A stretch of 64,000 bases of DNA from Mycolicibacterium helvum (GTDB lineage: Bacteria; Actinomycetota; Actinomycetes; Mycobacteriales; Mycobacteriaceae), in NCBI RefSeq assembly GCF_010731895.1, contig NZ_AP022596.1, positions 2,790,001-2,854,000 of the forward strand, in the 5' to 3' direction. Position numbers and translations under genes: made by a program. Of this stretch, positions 39,158 to 47,276 are shown piece after piece. Under the pieces are notes generated by a model. That model did no database searches. It had not been told where the DNA came from and saw nothing but the letters and a program-made list of their open reading frames with translations. The stretch's first letter is position 1. Every line of letters begins with the position of its first letter.

Positions 39158-39807
39158 CGCAGCGGAGCCCAGGTGTCGGTGATAGCGGTTGCGGTCACGT
39201 CGGCCCCGCTCGGGGCGGCGTGCCGGCGCAGTGCCTCGTCGAGGTCGGCGACCATGCGATAGTTGGGTTCGGTGCCGGGGCGCTCGCCATAGGTGACGTC
39301 GTTGAACACCGTTGCCGCGCGCCGCAGCTCGCCGGAGAATGCCGGCAGCAGCTCACCGGCGTCGCGGGCTAGCTCGTTGGCGGTGCGGCCCGGCACCGGG
39401 TTGAGCATCCCGGTTTCCTCAAGCTGGCGGCCCACCGCTCTAAGCCGGTGCCGGATGGCGGCAGCCCAGTCGCCCTGGGCCACACATGCTTGCGCTGTCG
39501 CGCGATGCTCGGCCGCACTGAGTTCACTCACGCCGAACAGACCGGCGTCGCCTCCCCGGTTGGTCCGCATCGTGCTTCTGGCGATCCGCACCGCCACGAT
39601 GAAGGCCACCAGCACCACAATGGCCAGCACCGTGATGGTCAGCCAGCCACCGGGGATGGACGACCCTTTGAGGATCAGCCGGTAGATGAGCTCCTCGATC
39701 CAATCGCCGAGCCGGTCCATCAACGACGACTTGGGGTAGATCGGCTTGGCCAGTTCACGTTGGGCCGCCTCGTGGGCAGTTTCGCGGTCAATATCGATGG
39801 TGGGCAT
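39154..39807 (-). CDS. DUF4129-type membrane protein
   Basis: A 217-residue protein matching Rv3690. It begins MPTIDIDRETAHEAAQRELAKPIY, then has one span (GGWLTITVLAIVVLVAFIVAV) and a helical cytoplasmic DUF4129 domain (ELSAAEHRATAQACVAQGDWAAAIRHRLRAVGRQLEETGML and AGELLPAFSGELRRAATVFNDVTYG). Function unknown, probably assisting the MoxR complex. It lies 12 bases after the large repeat-bearing membrane protein gene. Confidence 0.9.
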   Translation of the reverse strand: MPTIDIDRETAHEAAQRELAKPIYPKSSLMDRLGDWIEELIYRLILKGSSIPGGWLTITVLAIVVLVAFIVAVRIARSTMRTNRGGDAGLFGVSELSAAEHRATAQACVAQGDWAAAIRHRLRAVGRQLEETGMLNPVPGRTANELARDAGELLPAFSGELRRAATVFNDVTYGERPGTEPNYRMVADLDEALRRHAAPSGADVTATAITDTWAPLR

Positions 39808-39819
39808 GGTGTTCCGGCG

Positions 39820-41067
39820 TCACCGAGACGGGGTGAGCCACAGGTTGTCGGCGGTTACGGTATCTGCGGGCCCGGCGTTGGCCCCGGTCTGCAGCACCAG
39901 ATCGAACGCCTCGGCGCGGATGCGGGTATCGGTGTAGAGCAACACCACCACACCGGCGGTGAACGGCGCGGTGACGATTTGGCCAATGGCGCCGCCGATG
40001 GCGATCAGTGTGGTCGCCAGGACGATGGGTCCCGCGGTCGTCTCCCCGAGTAGCAGCACCTGCCCGGCGATGCTGAACGGCACCGAGACCGCTCCGGCGA
40101 TCACCGCGGCGACCAACGCGGCGAGCAGCCGGATGCCGATAACTCGCCAGAAGTGGTTGCGCACCAAGCCGAACGACCGTCGGATTGACGCCATGATGGG
40201 CTTTCGCTCCAGCACGACTGCGACCGGCGCAAACGACAGGACGGTGTACAGGTAGGTCAGCGCGGCGATCAGCCCGAGCACCAGCGGAATGCCGACGATC
40301 GCCGCGGCGGTGCCGCTGGCGGCCACCCCGACTCCGATGATCACACCCACGACCACCCCGGCCAACAACAGCGCGGCCAGGATCTCCAGCGCGCTGAAAC
40401 CGAGTAGCGCAAGCAACCGGCCACGCACCCGCTGCCATGCTTCGCCGACGGTGATCTTGGAGCCGAACACCGCCCGCCCGACAACGACGGTGAGCATGCC
40501 GGACAGCAGTATTCCGCCCAGGAAGGTGGCTACCGCGCCCGTGAGGCTGGACAGGACGGAGCCCACCAGCACCGGTGTGGACAGCTCCTCGCCAGTCTCG
40601 CCGGCGACCTTTCCGCCCATGGAGATGATCGGACCCAGTTGCAGGACCAGCGCCAGGATCTGAGTGATCACCACGACGACGGTCGTCAGGCCGAGCGTGG
40701 GCTTGGGGTTGGCCCGGATGTAGCCGACAGCGCCGTTGAAGATGTCGCTGAGCGACAGCGGGCGCAGCGGAATGACACCCGGTTTGGCCGCGATCGGTAC
40801 CGGGGCCCCGTATCCGGGCGGTGGATACCCGGACGGGCCGTAACCCGGGGGCGGATAGCCCGGTGGGCCGTAGCTCGGGGGCGGATAGCCCGGCGGCGGG
40901 TATCCGGGTGGCCCGTACCCGGGCGGGGGGTAGCCGGGTGGCCCGTAACTGGGCGGCGGGTAGCCCGGTGGCGGGTAGCCGACGGCCGGCCCAGGCGGTG
41001 GATACCCCGGCGCCGGGAATGGTGGTTGATCAGGCCATCCGGGCGGGGGGCCAGGTGGTGTGGTCAC
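39820..41067 (-). CDS. Multipass membrane protein with GYPPPGYGPP-repeat N-terminus
   Basis: A 415-residue protein matching Rv3689. Residues 21-87 are tandem GYPPPGYGPP-type repeats. The rest has about six long hydrophobic spans and resembles the membrane region of glycerophosphodiester phosphodiesterase-type proteins (GPDPase_memb). The domain order is cytoplasmic tail, then spans with TLGLTTVVVVITQIL and QVLLLGETTAGPIVLAT. First gene of the MoxR operon on this strand; promoter should lie in the 41068-41166 gap. Function unknown. Confidence 0.85.
   Translation of the reverse strand: MTTPPGPPPGWPDQPPFPAPGYPPPGPAVGYPPPGYPPPSYGPPGYPPPGYGPPGYPPPGYPPPSYGPPGYPPPGYGPSGYPPPGYGAPVPIAAKPGVIPLRPLSLSDIFNGAVGYIRANPKPTLGLTTVVVVITQILALVLQLGPIISMGGKVAGETGEELSTPVLVGSVLSSLTGAVATFLGGILLSGMLTVVVGRAVFGSKITVGEAWQRVRGRLLALLGFSALEILAALLLAGVVVGVIIGVGVAASGTAAAIVGIPLVLGLIAALTYLYTVLSFAPVAVVLERKPIMASIRRSFGLVRNHFWRVIGIRLLAALVAAVIAGAVSVPFSIAGQVLLLGETTAGPIVLATTLIAIGGAIGQIVTAPFTAGVVVLLYTDTRIRAEAFDLVLQTGANAGPADTVTADNLWLTPSR
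40807..41007 (-). repeat. Coding tandem repeats GYPPPGYGPP
   Basis: The N-terminal repeat region (residues 21-87) of the preceding membrane protein, made of GYPPPxYGPP-like units of 10 residues. The DNA units are nearly identical in 30-base steps, so the array is prone to copy-number change. Confidence 0.8.
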
Positions 41068-41166
41068 CGGTCAACGCCCCCGACGTCGTTGCTCATGAGC
41101 CCATCCTGTCGAGCGACGGGTTATTTCTCAACGTCCCGCCCATCTCGGTCGCGTAGCGTTTCCCCC

Positions 41167-41631
41167 ATGGCGGAGCTCAAGGATCGGCTGAGATCAGATC
41201 TCACCGAAGCGATGAAGGCCCAGGACAAGTTGCGGACCGCGACGCTGCGACTGCTGCTCGCGGCGGTCCAGACCGAGGAAGTCTCGGGCAAGCAGGCGCG
41301 TGATCTCTCTGACGACGAGGTACTCAAAGTGCTGGCCAGGGAGTCCAAGAAGCGCAGCGAGTCCGCCGAGATCTACACCCAGAACGGTCGCGGTGAGCTC
41401 GCCGCCGAGGAGCACGCCGAGGCCCGGATCATCGACGAGTACTTGCCGACCCCGTTGACCGACGCCGAGGTGGCCGACGTGGCCGACACTGCGATCGCCC
41501 AGGTGGCCGAGGAGATCGGCGAACGCCCGTCGACCAAGCAGATGGGCTTGGTGATGAAGGCGGCCGCCGAAATCGCCGCGGGCAAGGCCGACGGGTCGCG
41601 GCTGTCGGCGGCCGTCAAGGCACGCTTGTAG
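41167..41631 (+). CDS. YqeY/GatB-like tRNA amidotransferase-domain protein
   Basis: A 154-residue helical protein of the GatB/YqeY family, matching Rv3688c. Seen: ELKDRLRSDLTEAMKAQDK at the start, KSKKRSESAEIYTQNGRGELAAEEHAEARIIDEYLP in the middle and GLVMKAAAEIAAGKADGSRLSAAVKARL at the end. The domain is that found in the C-terminus of GatB; stand-alone versions may bind tRNA or assist amidotransferases, but function is not proven. The ATG at 41167 is used; an extended frame through the previous gene is spurious. Confidence 0.92.
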   Translation: MAELKDRLRSDLTEAMKAQDKLRTATLRLLLAAVQTEEVSGKQARDLSDDEVLKVLARESKKRSESAEIYTQNGRGELAAEEHAEARIIDEYLPTPLTDAEVADVADTAIAQVAEEIGERPSTKQMGLVMKAAAEIAAGKADGSRLSAAVKARL

Positions 41632-41640
41632 ACGTGCCCC

Positions 41641-41665
41641 GTTTCACCGGGTAAACCTGGGGTAC
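41641..41665 (+). promoter_or_regulatory. SigF-type promoter of the F420 oxidoreductase gene
   Basis: GTTT (41641-41644), 15 bases, then GGGTAC (41660-41665) matches the mycobacterial SigF consensus GTTT-N15-17-GGGTA. The ATG at 41675 lies nine bases after the -10 hexamer, so a start site 6-8 bases past the -10 would give an mRNA with almost no leader. The sequence is directly readable; SigF use is inferred. Confidence 0.6.
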
Positions 41666-41674
41666 CCGTGGCGC

Positions 41675-42661
41675 ATGACACGCTTCGGATACACCCTGAT
41701 GACCGAGCAGAGCGGTCCCAAAAACCTTGTGCGTTATGCCGTTTCGGCGGAGCGCGTCGGCTTTGACTTCGAAGTGTGCAGCGATCATTTCTCGCCCTGG
41801 CTGACAACCCAGGGGCATGCGCCCAACGCCTGGACGTTGCTCGGGGCAGTCGCCCAGGCCACCGAACGGGTCGCCTTGTACACCTACGTGACCTGCCCGA
41901 CGATGCGATACCACCCTGCCGTCGTCGCGCAACAGGCCGCCACATTGCAGATCCTGGCAGACGGCCGATTCATCCTCGGGCTGGGCGCCGGCGAGAACCT
42001 CAACGAACACGTGGTCGGCCAGGGCTGGCCCACCATCCAGCGCCGCCACGACATGCTCAGCGAGGCGATCGTGATCATCCGGCAGCTGCTCAGTGGGGAG
42101 CTCGTCGACCACAAAGGCGAGTACTTCCAGGTTGACTCCGCCCGTATCTGGGATGTCCCCGACGAGCCGGTCACCATCGGTGTCGCCGTGTCCGGCGAGC
42201 GATCGCTGGATGCGTTCGCCACCATGGGTGACCACATGATCGCCGTCGAGCCGGACACCAAGCTCGTCGACGGCTGGCACGCTGCCCGTCAGGCCACCGG
42301 CCTGCCGGCGGGCGGCCGGGTGATCGGGCAGATCCCGATCTGCTGGGATCCCGACCGTGACGCCGCCGTCACGCGGGCTCATGAACAGTTCCGCTGGTTC
42401 GGGGGTGGCTGGGCCGTCAATGCTGACCTGCCTACACCCGCGGGCTTCGCCGGCGCCACCCAGTTTGTCAGCCCGGACGCGGTTGCCGAGAACATCCCCT
42501 GCGGGCCCGATCTGGCTGCCATCGTCGAAGCGGTGAGCCCCTATTGGCAGACCGGATTCACCGACATCGCCTTGGTGCAGATCGGCGACGAGGGACAGGA
42601 CGAGTTTCTGGCGAACGCCGCCGGACCCCTGCTGGACAAACTCCGCGAAGCGGCGAACTGA
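41675..42661 (+). CDS. F420-dependent LLM-class oxidoreductase
   Basis: A 328-residue luciferase-like TIM-barrel protein of the F420-dependent G6PDH-like subfamily: GYTLMTEQSGPKNLVRYAVSAERVGFDFEVCSDHFSPWL, then LGAVAQATERVALYTYVTCP and ILGLGAGENLNEHVVGQGWP. The last part has QIPICWDPDRDAA and a cofactor/phosphate region. Substrate not known. Its promoter looks SigF-dependent, so expression in stationary phase or stress is expected. Confidence 0.9.
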   Translation: MTRFGYTLMTEQSGPKNLVRYAVSAERVGFDFEVCSDHFSPWLTTQGHAPNAWTLLGAVAQATERVALYTYVTCPTMRYHPAVVAQQAATLQILADGRFILGLGAGENLNEHVVGQGWPTIQRRHDMLSEAIVIIRQLLSGELVDHKGEYFQVDSARIWDVPDEPVTIGVAVSGERSLDAFATMGDHMIAVEPDTKLVDGWHAARQATGLPAGGRVIGQIPICWDPDRDAAVTRAHEQFRWFGGGWAVNADLPTPAGFAGATQFVSPDAVAENIPCGPDLAAIVEAVSPYWQTGFTDIALVQIGDEGQDEFLANAAGPLLDKLREAAN

Positions 42662-42684
42662 GCGCGTGACGCCCACCACTGCGA

Positions 42685-42709
42685 GGTTGAAACCGATTTC
42701 GCAGGGTAA
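42685..42709 (+). promoter_or_regulatory. Weak SigF-like promoter of the acidic small gene
   Basis: GGTT (42685-42688), 15 bases, then GGGTAA (42704-42709), 11 bases before the ATG at 42721. The -35 is imperfect relative to GTTT, so the match is weaker than that at 41641, but the spacing to the ATG is similar. Confidence 0.35.
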
Positions 42710-42720
42710 TCAAGCCGCCT

Positions 42721-42885
42721 ATGACTGATTGGACGTCCGACGAAGACGACCACGCCGACTACACGGACGATCACCAGGAGGAGCGCAGAATCGACCGACC
42801 CGCGGCCAAGCTCACGGGCAACGACGACATGCGTGAGATTGCCCCTGATGTGGCCGATACACCCGACCAGGAACCCCCCGACTGA
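42721..42885 (+). CDS. Small acidic protein, 54 residues
   Basis: Open from ATG 42721 to TGA 42883-42885. The 54-residue product is highly acidic (TSDEDDHADYTDDHQEERR) and probably disordered, followed by NDDMREIAPDVADTPDQEPPD. No family recognised. It lies nine to eleven bases after a SigF-like -10, so it may be a stress-induced small protein. Confidence 0.6.
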   Translation: MTDWTSDEDDHADYTDDHQEERRIDRPAAKLTGNDDMREIAPDVADTPDQEPPD

Positions 42886-42910
42886 CATCTGAAGTTGCAG
42901 TGTTCCTCGG

Positions 42911-42936
42911 GTTTTAACGAGGCGGTCAGCGGGCAT
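42911..42936 (+). promoter_or_regulatory. SigF-like promoter upstream of the HemK-like gene
   Basis: GTTT (42911-42914), 16 bases, GGGCAT (42931-42936); the -10 differs from GGGTAT at one base. The ATG of the methyltransferase lies 27 bases after the -10. Confidence 0.35.
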
Positions 42937-42963
42937 CTAGTGCCCAACGCCGACGTACCAACA

Positions 42964-43689
42964 ATGCGTGGGCGATTGCTCGAAAGGCCAACATTGACCA
43001 TTCTTTTTCCCGACGTCCGCGACGCAGTGAGTGTCGTATCGGGTGTCTATGCACCGCAACATGATTCACAGTTGTTGATCGAGGCGATGACACGTAGCGG
43101 TGCATTGGCGGGTCGTCGGGTGCTGGATCTGTGTACGGGAAGCGGCGCCGTGGCTATCGCGGCCGCGCAGTTGGGTGCCTGCAGTGTCACCGCCCTCGAT
43201 GTCTCCTCGCGGGCCGTCGGTTGTGCCAGGAACAACGCCGTCGAAGCCGGCGTCCACATTGACGCGCGAGTGGGCACCTGGGTCGAGGCATTGGTGGCCG
43301 GGCCCTTTGACGTGGTGGTGTCGAATCCGCCCTACGTTCCTACGAGCCCGGATGCTCACCTGGAGGACATCTCCGTTGACATAGGACCCGCGACAGCGTG
43401 GAACGCCGGTGCCGACGGCCGTCTGGTGCTGAACCCGCTGTGCGACGGCGCGCCGGAATTGCTCACCGAGGGCGGCTCGATGCTGATCGTGCAGTCCGAG
43501 TTCGCCGACACCGAGCAGTCGCTGAAGCGCCTTCGTAGCGGCGGCCTGCGCGCCGAAGTTGTTCTCAGTCAACTCATTCCGTTTGGCCCGGTGCTGCGGG
43601 CGCGGGCGAGGTGGATGGAGAGCATCGGCATGCTTCCCGTCGGCCGGCGGGAAGAGGAAATCGTGGTTATCCGCGCGGAGAAACGATGA
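42964..43689 (+). CDS. HemK/PrmC-like N5-glutamine methyltransferase family protein
   Basis: A SAM-dependent methyltransferase of about 241 residues. Motif I is VLDLCTGSGAVAIAAAQ, followed by VTALDVSSRAV and the diagnostic VVVSNPPYVPT (NPPY), which is typical of HemK/PrmC proteins that methylate glutamine or of related rRNA/protein enzymes. ATG 42964 is chosen because no support exists for the TTG at 42895. The last base pair overlaps the CDGSH gene (ATGA), so both are translated together. The target is unknown. Confidence 0.82.
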   Translation: MRGRLLERPTLTILFPDVRDAVSVVSGVYAPQHDSQLLIEAMTRSGALAGRRVLDLCTGSGAVAIAAAQLGACSVTALDVSSRAVGCARNNAVEAGVHIDARVGTWVEALVAGPFDVVVSNPPYVPTSPDAHLEDISVDIGPATAWNAGADGRLVLNPLCDGAPELLTEGGSMLIVQSEFADTEQSLKRLRSGGLRAEVVLSQLIPFGPVLRARARWMESIGMLPVGRREEEIVVIRAEKR

Positions 43690-43910
43690 GCGGGGATGAC
43701 CCCCGGCACATTCGGATCGTTTCCGGCGGGCCGATGATGGTTCAGGGTCCGGTGCGCATCGAAATGCCTGACGGAGCCGTCATCGAATCCGACCGATTCA
43801 TGGTCGCCATCTGTATGTGCCGGCGCAGCAAGACTTATCCGCTGTGCGACACCAGCCATCGGCGTCGCGAGCGCATCTGCGACGACCCGTCAGTCCAGCG
43901 GCCTGCGTAG
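43686..43910 (+). CDS. CDGSH-type iron-sulfur protein
   Basis: A 74-residue protein with the motif CMCRRSKTYPLCDTSH near residue 44, which fits the C-x-C-x2-(S/T)-x3-P-x-C-D-x-(S/A/T)-H ligand set of CDGSH [2Fe-2S] proteins (three cysteines and one histidine). The ATG at 43686 overlaps the methyltransferase stop. The product could carry electrons to the heme-oxygenase-like enzyme encoded convergently on the next strand. Certain in family, unknown in partner. Confidence 0.9.
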   Translation: MSGDDPRHIRIVSGGPMMVQGPVRIEMPDGAVIESDRFMVAICMCRRSKTYPLCDTSHRRRERICDDPSVQRPA

Positions 43911-44909
43911 CGAGCTACGCCCGCTGGTCCAGCACCGCATCAGGTGATCGGCAAGTCGATCCTCCAACAGCTCATGTGCCCGGATGCCGAAGACGATATC
44001 GTCGTTCAAGGCCGGTTCCCGGCTCACCAGGTCGCCGACGACATCAGTGCGGACCACCTGCTCGTGTACGGCGTCAGCCTCGACATGTTCGCGATAGAAC
44101 CGCGTGCAGATCTCCGGTGCGCCCAGGCGATCCAGCGCGTCGACGAGGCGGCGCGATCCCGGCGACGAGGTGATCTCGGTGGAGGCGAAATGCCCGATCG
44201 CAGCACCGCGATGCGCGCGATGCAGGCCGAACAGAGACATCAAGTTGACCAAAGCCAGCGACACAGCGGGCACGGCGTCGATGTAACCCAGATACGAGGC
44301 GTCCAGGCCCGCCGCGACCATCAGATCGGCGAACAGTTGCTGGTGCACGAGATCTCCTCGACCGCCGCCGAATTCGTCGAACTCGATGGCCACGAACGCG
44401 GCCTTGGCCTGGCCGGTCAGCCGGGGGATGGCCCATGCGTGCGGGTCGCCCTCCTTGAGGTGATACATCGAGCGGTGTACGAAGTACTCCTGCATCTGCT
44501 CCCACGTTCCGGTGCTGCGCAAGTAGTACGACGGGCCGGTGCCGTCAACGGGTTCGACCGACAGCCGCGCCATCTCGGACGCCGCGGAGTCCTCGGGGCT
44601 GATATCGGCGACGTCGCGTTGCACGGCGGACAGGAACGATTCCTCGAGCTGACCCCGCAGATATAACAACCCGGGGTTCCACTCCCACGCGGGATCGACG
44701 CCGTCAAACCCGCGGTAGTGCAGCTCGTAGCAGACGTACAGAGCGAGTTGCAGGTCGATGCCGAAAGGGTCGGCTTCGCGCACCGGAGCTTCGACGCGAT
44801 GAAGATAATTTCGCGGCGCTCGCTCGGTCAGGAGGTCGAGGACAGCCAGCGAGAGAGGCCCTCGAGCTTCCGGCAGGCGGGGTTCGAGGGCAATAGGGGC
44901 CAGTGTCAC
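43890..44909 (-). CDS. Iron-containing redox enzyme (heme-oxygenase-like fold)
   Basis: A 339-residue helical protein of the heme-oxygenase-like diiron (HDO) group. Seen: CYELHYRGFD near residue 60, FVAIEFDEFGGGRGD, where E and D would bind iron, HQQLFADLM, and HFASTEITSSPGS. CDGSH proteins are often encoded next to such enzymes. Its 3' end overlaps the CDGSH gene by 21 bases. Reaction unknown; oxygen-dependent cleavage or hydroxylation of a small substrate is a reasonable guess. Confidence 0.85.
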   Translation of the reverse strand: MTLAPIALEPRLPEARGPLSLAVLDLLTERAPRNYLHRVEAPVREADPFGIDLQLALYVCYELHYRGFDGVDPAWEWNPGLLYLRGQLEESFLSAVQRDVADISPEDSAASEMARLSVEPVDGTGPSYYLRSTGTWEQMQEYFVHRSMYHLKEGDPHAWAIPRLTGQAKAAFVAIEFDEFGGGRGDLVHQQLFADLMVAAGLDASYLGYIDAVPAVSLALVNLMSLFGLHRAHRGAAIGHFASTEITSSPGSRRLVDALDRLGAPEICTRFYREHVEADAVHEQVVRTDVVGDLVSREPALNDDIVFGIRAHELLEDRLADHLMRCWTSGRSSLRRPLD

Positions 44910-44958
44910 CCATGGCGTGTTCCCGGAACCCGGGCGGACCTAAACCCCGTGCGCCACA

Positions 44959-45324
44959 TTAGTTGCGGCCGCAAGCGGCGATCAGAGCGTCGGGGTCTGT
45001 GACACTGATCAGCAGGGTGCGCAGTGTCGTCGAGACGCCGATGATCGTGGCCTTCACCGGCGGGTCGACCGTCAGCTCGACGACGCCCTTCGAGGAACCG
45101 TTGACCAGCCACCGCCCACGAAAGCCATGGACACCCCAGCCCAGGAAAGGACCCTTGGCCGGCTTGGCTTCGGTGATGGATGTCAGCGGGATGTCAGCCG
45201 AGAAGCCCCAACCCATCGACACGTGCAAGCGGCCGTCGGCGACCTTCACGTCGCTGCGGCCGGGACCGAGGCCCAGCGACGTGGCCAGCGGTTTGTACCA
45301 GCTGTCGAAACGGATCTCCGTCAT
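44959..45324 (-). CDS. Conserved mycobacterial protein, function unknown
   Basis: A protein of about 121 residues that starts MTEIRFDSWYKPLATSLGLGPGRSD and continues with GRLHVSMGWGFSADIPLTSITEA, a beta-strand-rich pattern with many glycine and tryptophan residues. No known motif. The ATG at 45324 is preferred to a longer frame starting upstream. It lies divergent from the FAD dehydrogenase gene with a 92-base gap. Confidence 0.7.
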   Translation of the reverse strand: MTEIRFDSWYKPLATSLGLGPGRSDVKVADGRLHVSMGWGFSADIPLTSITEAKPAKGPFLGWGVHGFRGRWLVNGSSKGVVELTVDPPVKATIIGVSTTLRTLLISVTDPDALIAACGRN

Positions 45325-45416
45325 GGTGGCGACGATAGTGCTTCGACCAGCGGCGCGATAGGTAGAAGTACCTCGTTGTAGCGTGGGTTTTCTCGACACC
45401 GAAGGGCGCTCAATCA

Positions 45417-47087
45417 ATGGACGCAGATGTCATCGTGGTCGGGGCCGGCCTGGCCGGTCTCGTCGCCACCCACGAACTGACCAGCCGCGGCAAGAAGGTC
45501 GTGCTGATCGACCAGGAGAACGAGGCGAACCTCGGCGGGCAGGCGTTCTGGTCGTTCGGTGGGCTGTTCCTGGTGGACAGCCCCGAACAGCGGCGCCTGG
45601 GTGTCAAGGACAGCTTCGAACTGGCGTGGAACGACTGGTCAGGCAGTGCCCAGTTCGACCGGATCGACGACGAGGACAGCTGGGCGGTGCGCTGGGCCCG
45701 CGCCTACGTCGAGTTCGCCGCGGGGGAGAAGCGCTCCTGGCTGCTCGGACACGGCATCACGTTTCTGCCCACCGTCGGCTGGGCCGAACGCGGCGACCTG
45801 CGCGCCGACGGACACGGCAATTCAGTGCCGCGCTTCCACGTCGCCTGGGGTACCGGGACCGGGGTGGTGGAGCCGTTCGTCAAGTCTGCATTGGCCGCCG
45901 CAGACCGCGGGCTGGTGACATTTCGGCACCGGCACCGGGTCGACGAAGTGGTGATCGCCGACGGCGCCGTCACCGGTGTCCGGGGTACGGTGCTGGCTCC
46001 CGACGACGCCCCCCGTGGCGCTCCGTCCAACCGCGAGGCTGTTGGAGAGTTCGAATTCTCCTCTCAGACCGTCATTCTCACCACCGGGGGCATCGGCGGA
46101 AACCACGACGTCGTGCGACGGTACTGGCCGCAGCGGATGGGCAGCGCGCCACGGGAGATGATCACCGGCGTGCCCGCCTACGTCGACGGCAGGATGCTCG
46201 ACATCGCCGCCGACTCCGGGGTGCGCACCGTCAACCGGGACCGAATGTGGCACTACACCGAGGGCGTGCGGAATTGGGATCCGATCTGGCCGGCTCACGC
46301 CATCCGGATCCTGCCGGGGCCGTCGTCGATGTGGTTCGACGCGTTGGGCCGACGGTTACCTGCGCCGTACCTGCCCGGCTACGACACCCTGGGAACGCTG
46401 CGTTACCTGCGCACCACCCCGGAGATTGCCGGCTACGACCACAGCTGGTTCATCCTCACCCAGAAGATCATCGAGCGGGAGTTCGCCCTGTCGGGTTCCG
46501 AACAGAATCCGGACATCACCAACAAGGATCGCGCCGGGTTCCTCAAAGAGCGGTTGCTGACCAAGGGCGCGCCCGCGCCGGTGGAGGCCTTCAAGCGGCA
46601 CGGTGCGGATTTCGTGGTCGCCGACGGGCTCGACGAACTGGTGGCGAAGATGAATGCGCTTACCGACGAACCGCTGCTCGATCCCGGGCGCATCCGGGCG
46701 CAGATCGAAGCCCGCGATCTGCAGATAGCCAACCCCTACGCCAAAGATGCTCAGGTACAGGGGATCCGCAACTCACGGCGGTACATCGGCGACCGGATCG
46801 GCCGCACCGCCGCCCCGCACCGCATTCTTGACCCGGCGGCCGGGCCGCTGATCGGGGTGAAGCTGCACATCTTGACCCGAAAGACCCTTGGCGGTATCCA
46901 GACCGATCTGTCGTCGCGGGCGATCGGTCTTGACGGCAATCCGATCGACGGCCTGTACGCGGCGGGCGAGGTGGCCGGATTCGGCGGCGGCGGCGTGCAT
47001 GGTTACAACGCGCTGGAGGGAACGTTCCTCGGTGGCTGCCTGTTCTCGGGTCGCGCCGCGGGTAGGGCAGCAGCGACGGCATTGTGA
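45417..47087 (+). CDS. FAD-dependent dehydrogenase (KstD/fumarate-reductase-like)
   Basis: A 556-residue flavoprotein with the N-terminal FAD loop VIVVGAGLAGLVATHEL at residues 5-20, and the C-terminal GLYAAGEVAGFGGGGVHGYNALEGTFLGG. It is of the fumarate reductase/3-ketosteroid dehydrogenase (KstD-like) family; comparable to mycobacterial Rv0785. The active-site tyrosines of true KstD cannot be assigned by eye. Substrate may be a steroid-like or short keto acid; unknown. Confidence 0.92.
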   Translation: MDADVIVVGAGLAGLVATHELTSRGKKVVLIDQENEANLGGQAFWSFGGLFLVDSPEQRRLGVKDSFELAWNDWSGSAQFDRIDDEDSWAVRWARAYVEFAAGEKRSWLLGHGITFLPTVGWAERGDLRADGHGNSVPRFHVAWGTGTGVVEPFVKSALAAADRGLVTFRHRHRVDEVVIADGAVTGVRGTVLAPDDAPRGAPSNREAVGEFEFSSQTVILTTGGIGGNHDVVRRYWPQRMGSAPREMITGVPAYVDGRMLDIAADSGVRTVNRDRMWHYTEGVRNWDPIWPAHAIRILPGPSSMWFDALGRRLPAPYLPGYDTLGTLRYLRTTPEIAGYDHSWFILTQKIIEREFALSGSEQNPDITNKDRAGFLKERLLTKGAPAPVEAFKRHGADFVVADGLDELVAKMNALTDEPLLDPGRIRAQIEARDLQIANPYAKDAQVQGIRNSRRYIGDRIGRTAAPHRILDPAAGPLIGVKLHILTRKTLGGIQTDLSSRAIGLDGNPIDGLYAAGEVAGFGGGGVHGYNALEGTFLGGCLFSGRAAGRAAATAL

Positions 47088-47276
47088 TAGCCAGGCGGGG
47101 ATGCCGGCCGGAGCCGGTGCTGACCGCGGCGATCGAAGCTGCCGAGGCGGCACGCTCGCACCCAACCTGAACTGAGTCTTTGCAGTTGCTGGCATATTTG
47201 ACTACGGCGGCAATATGGAGGGATGTCTATCTGGGCTGAGGCCCGATAGTATGGCTTCATCAGGAAGGGGGCCGAC

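Noticed and set aside
40807..41007. CRISPR or minisatellite reading of the GYPPPGYGPP array
   Set aside because: The units are contiguous, in frame and without spacers; they are protein-coding repeats.
45383..46831. A 482-codon frame within the FAD dehydrogenase gene
   Set aside because: It is a shadow of the real gene; the product is arginine-rich with no domain, and the real frame has the FAD loop and full C-terminal motif.
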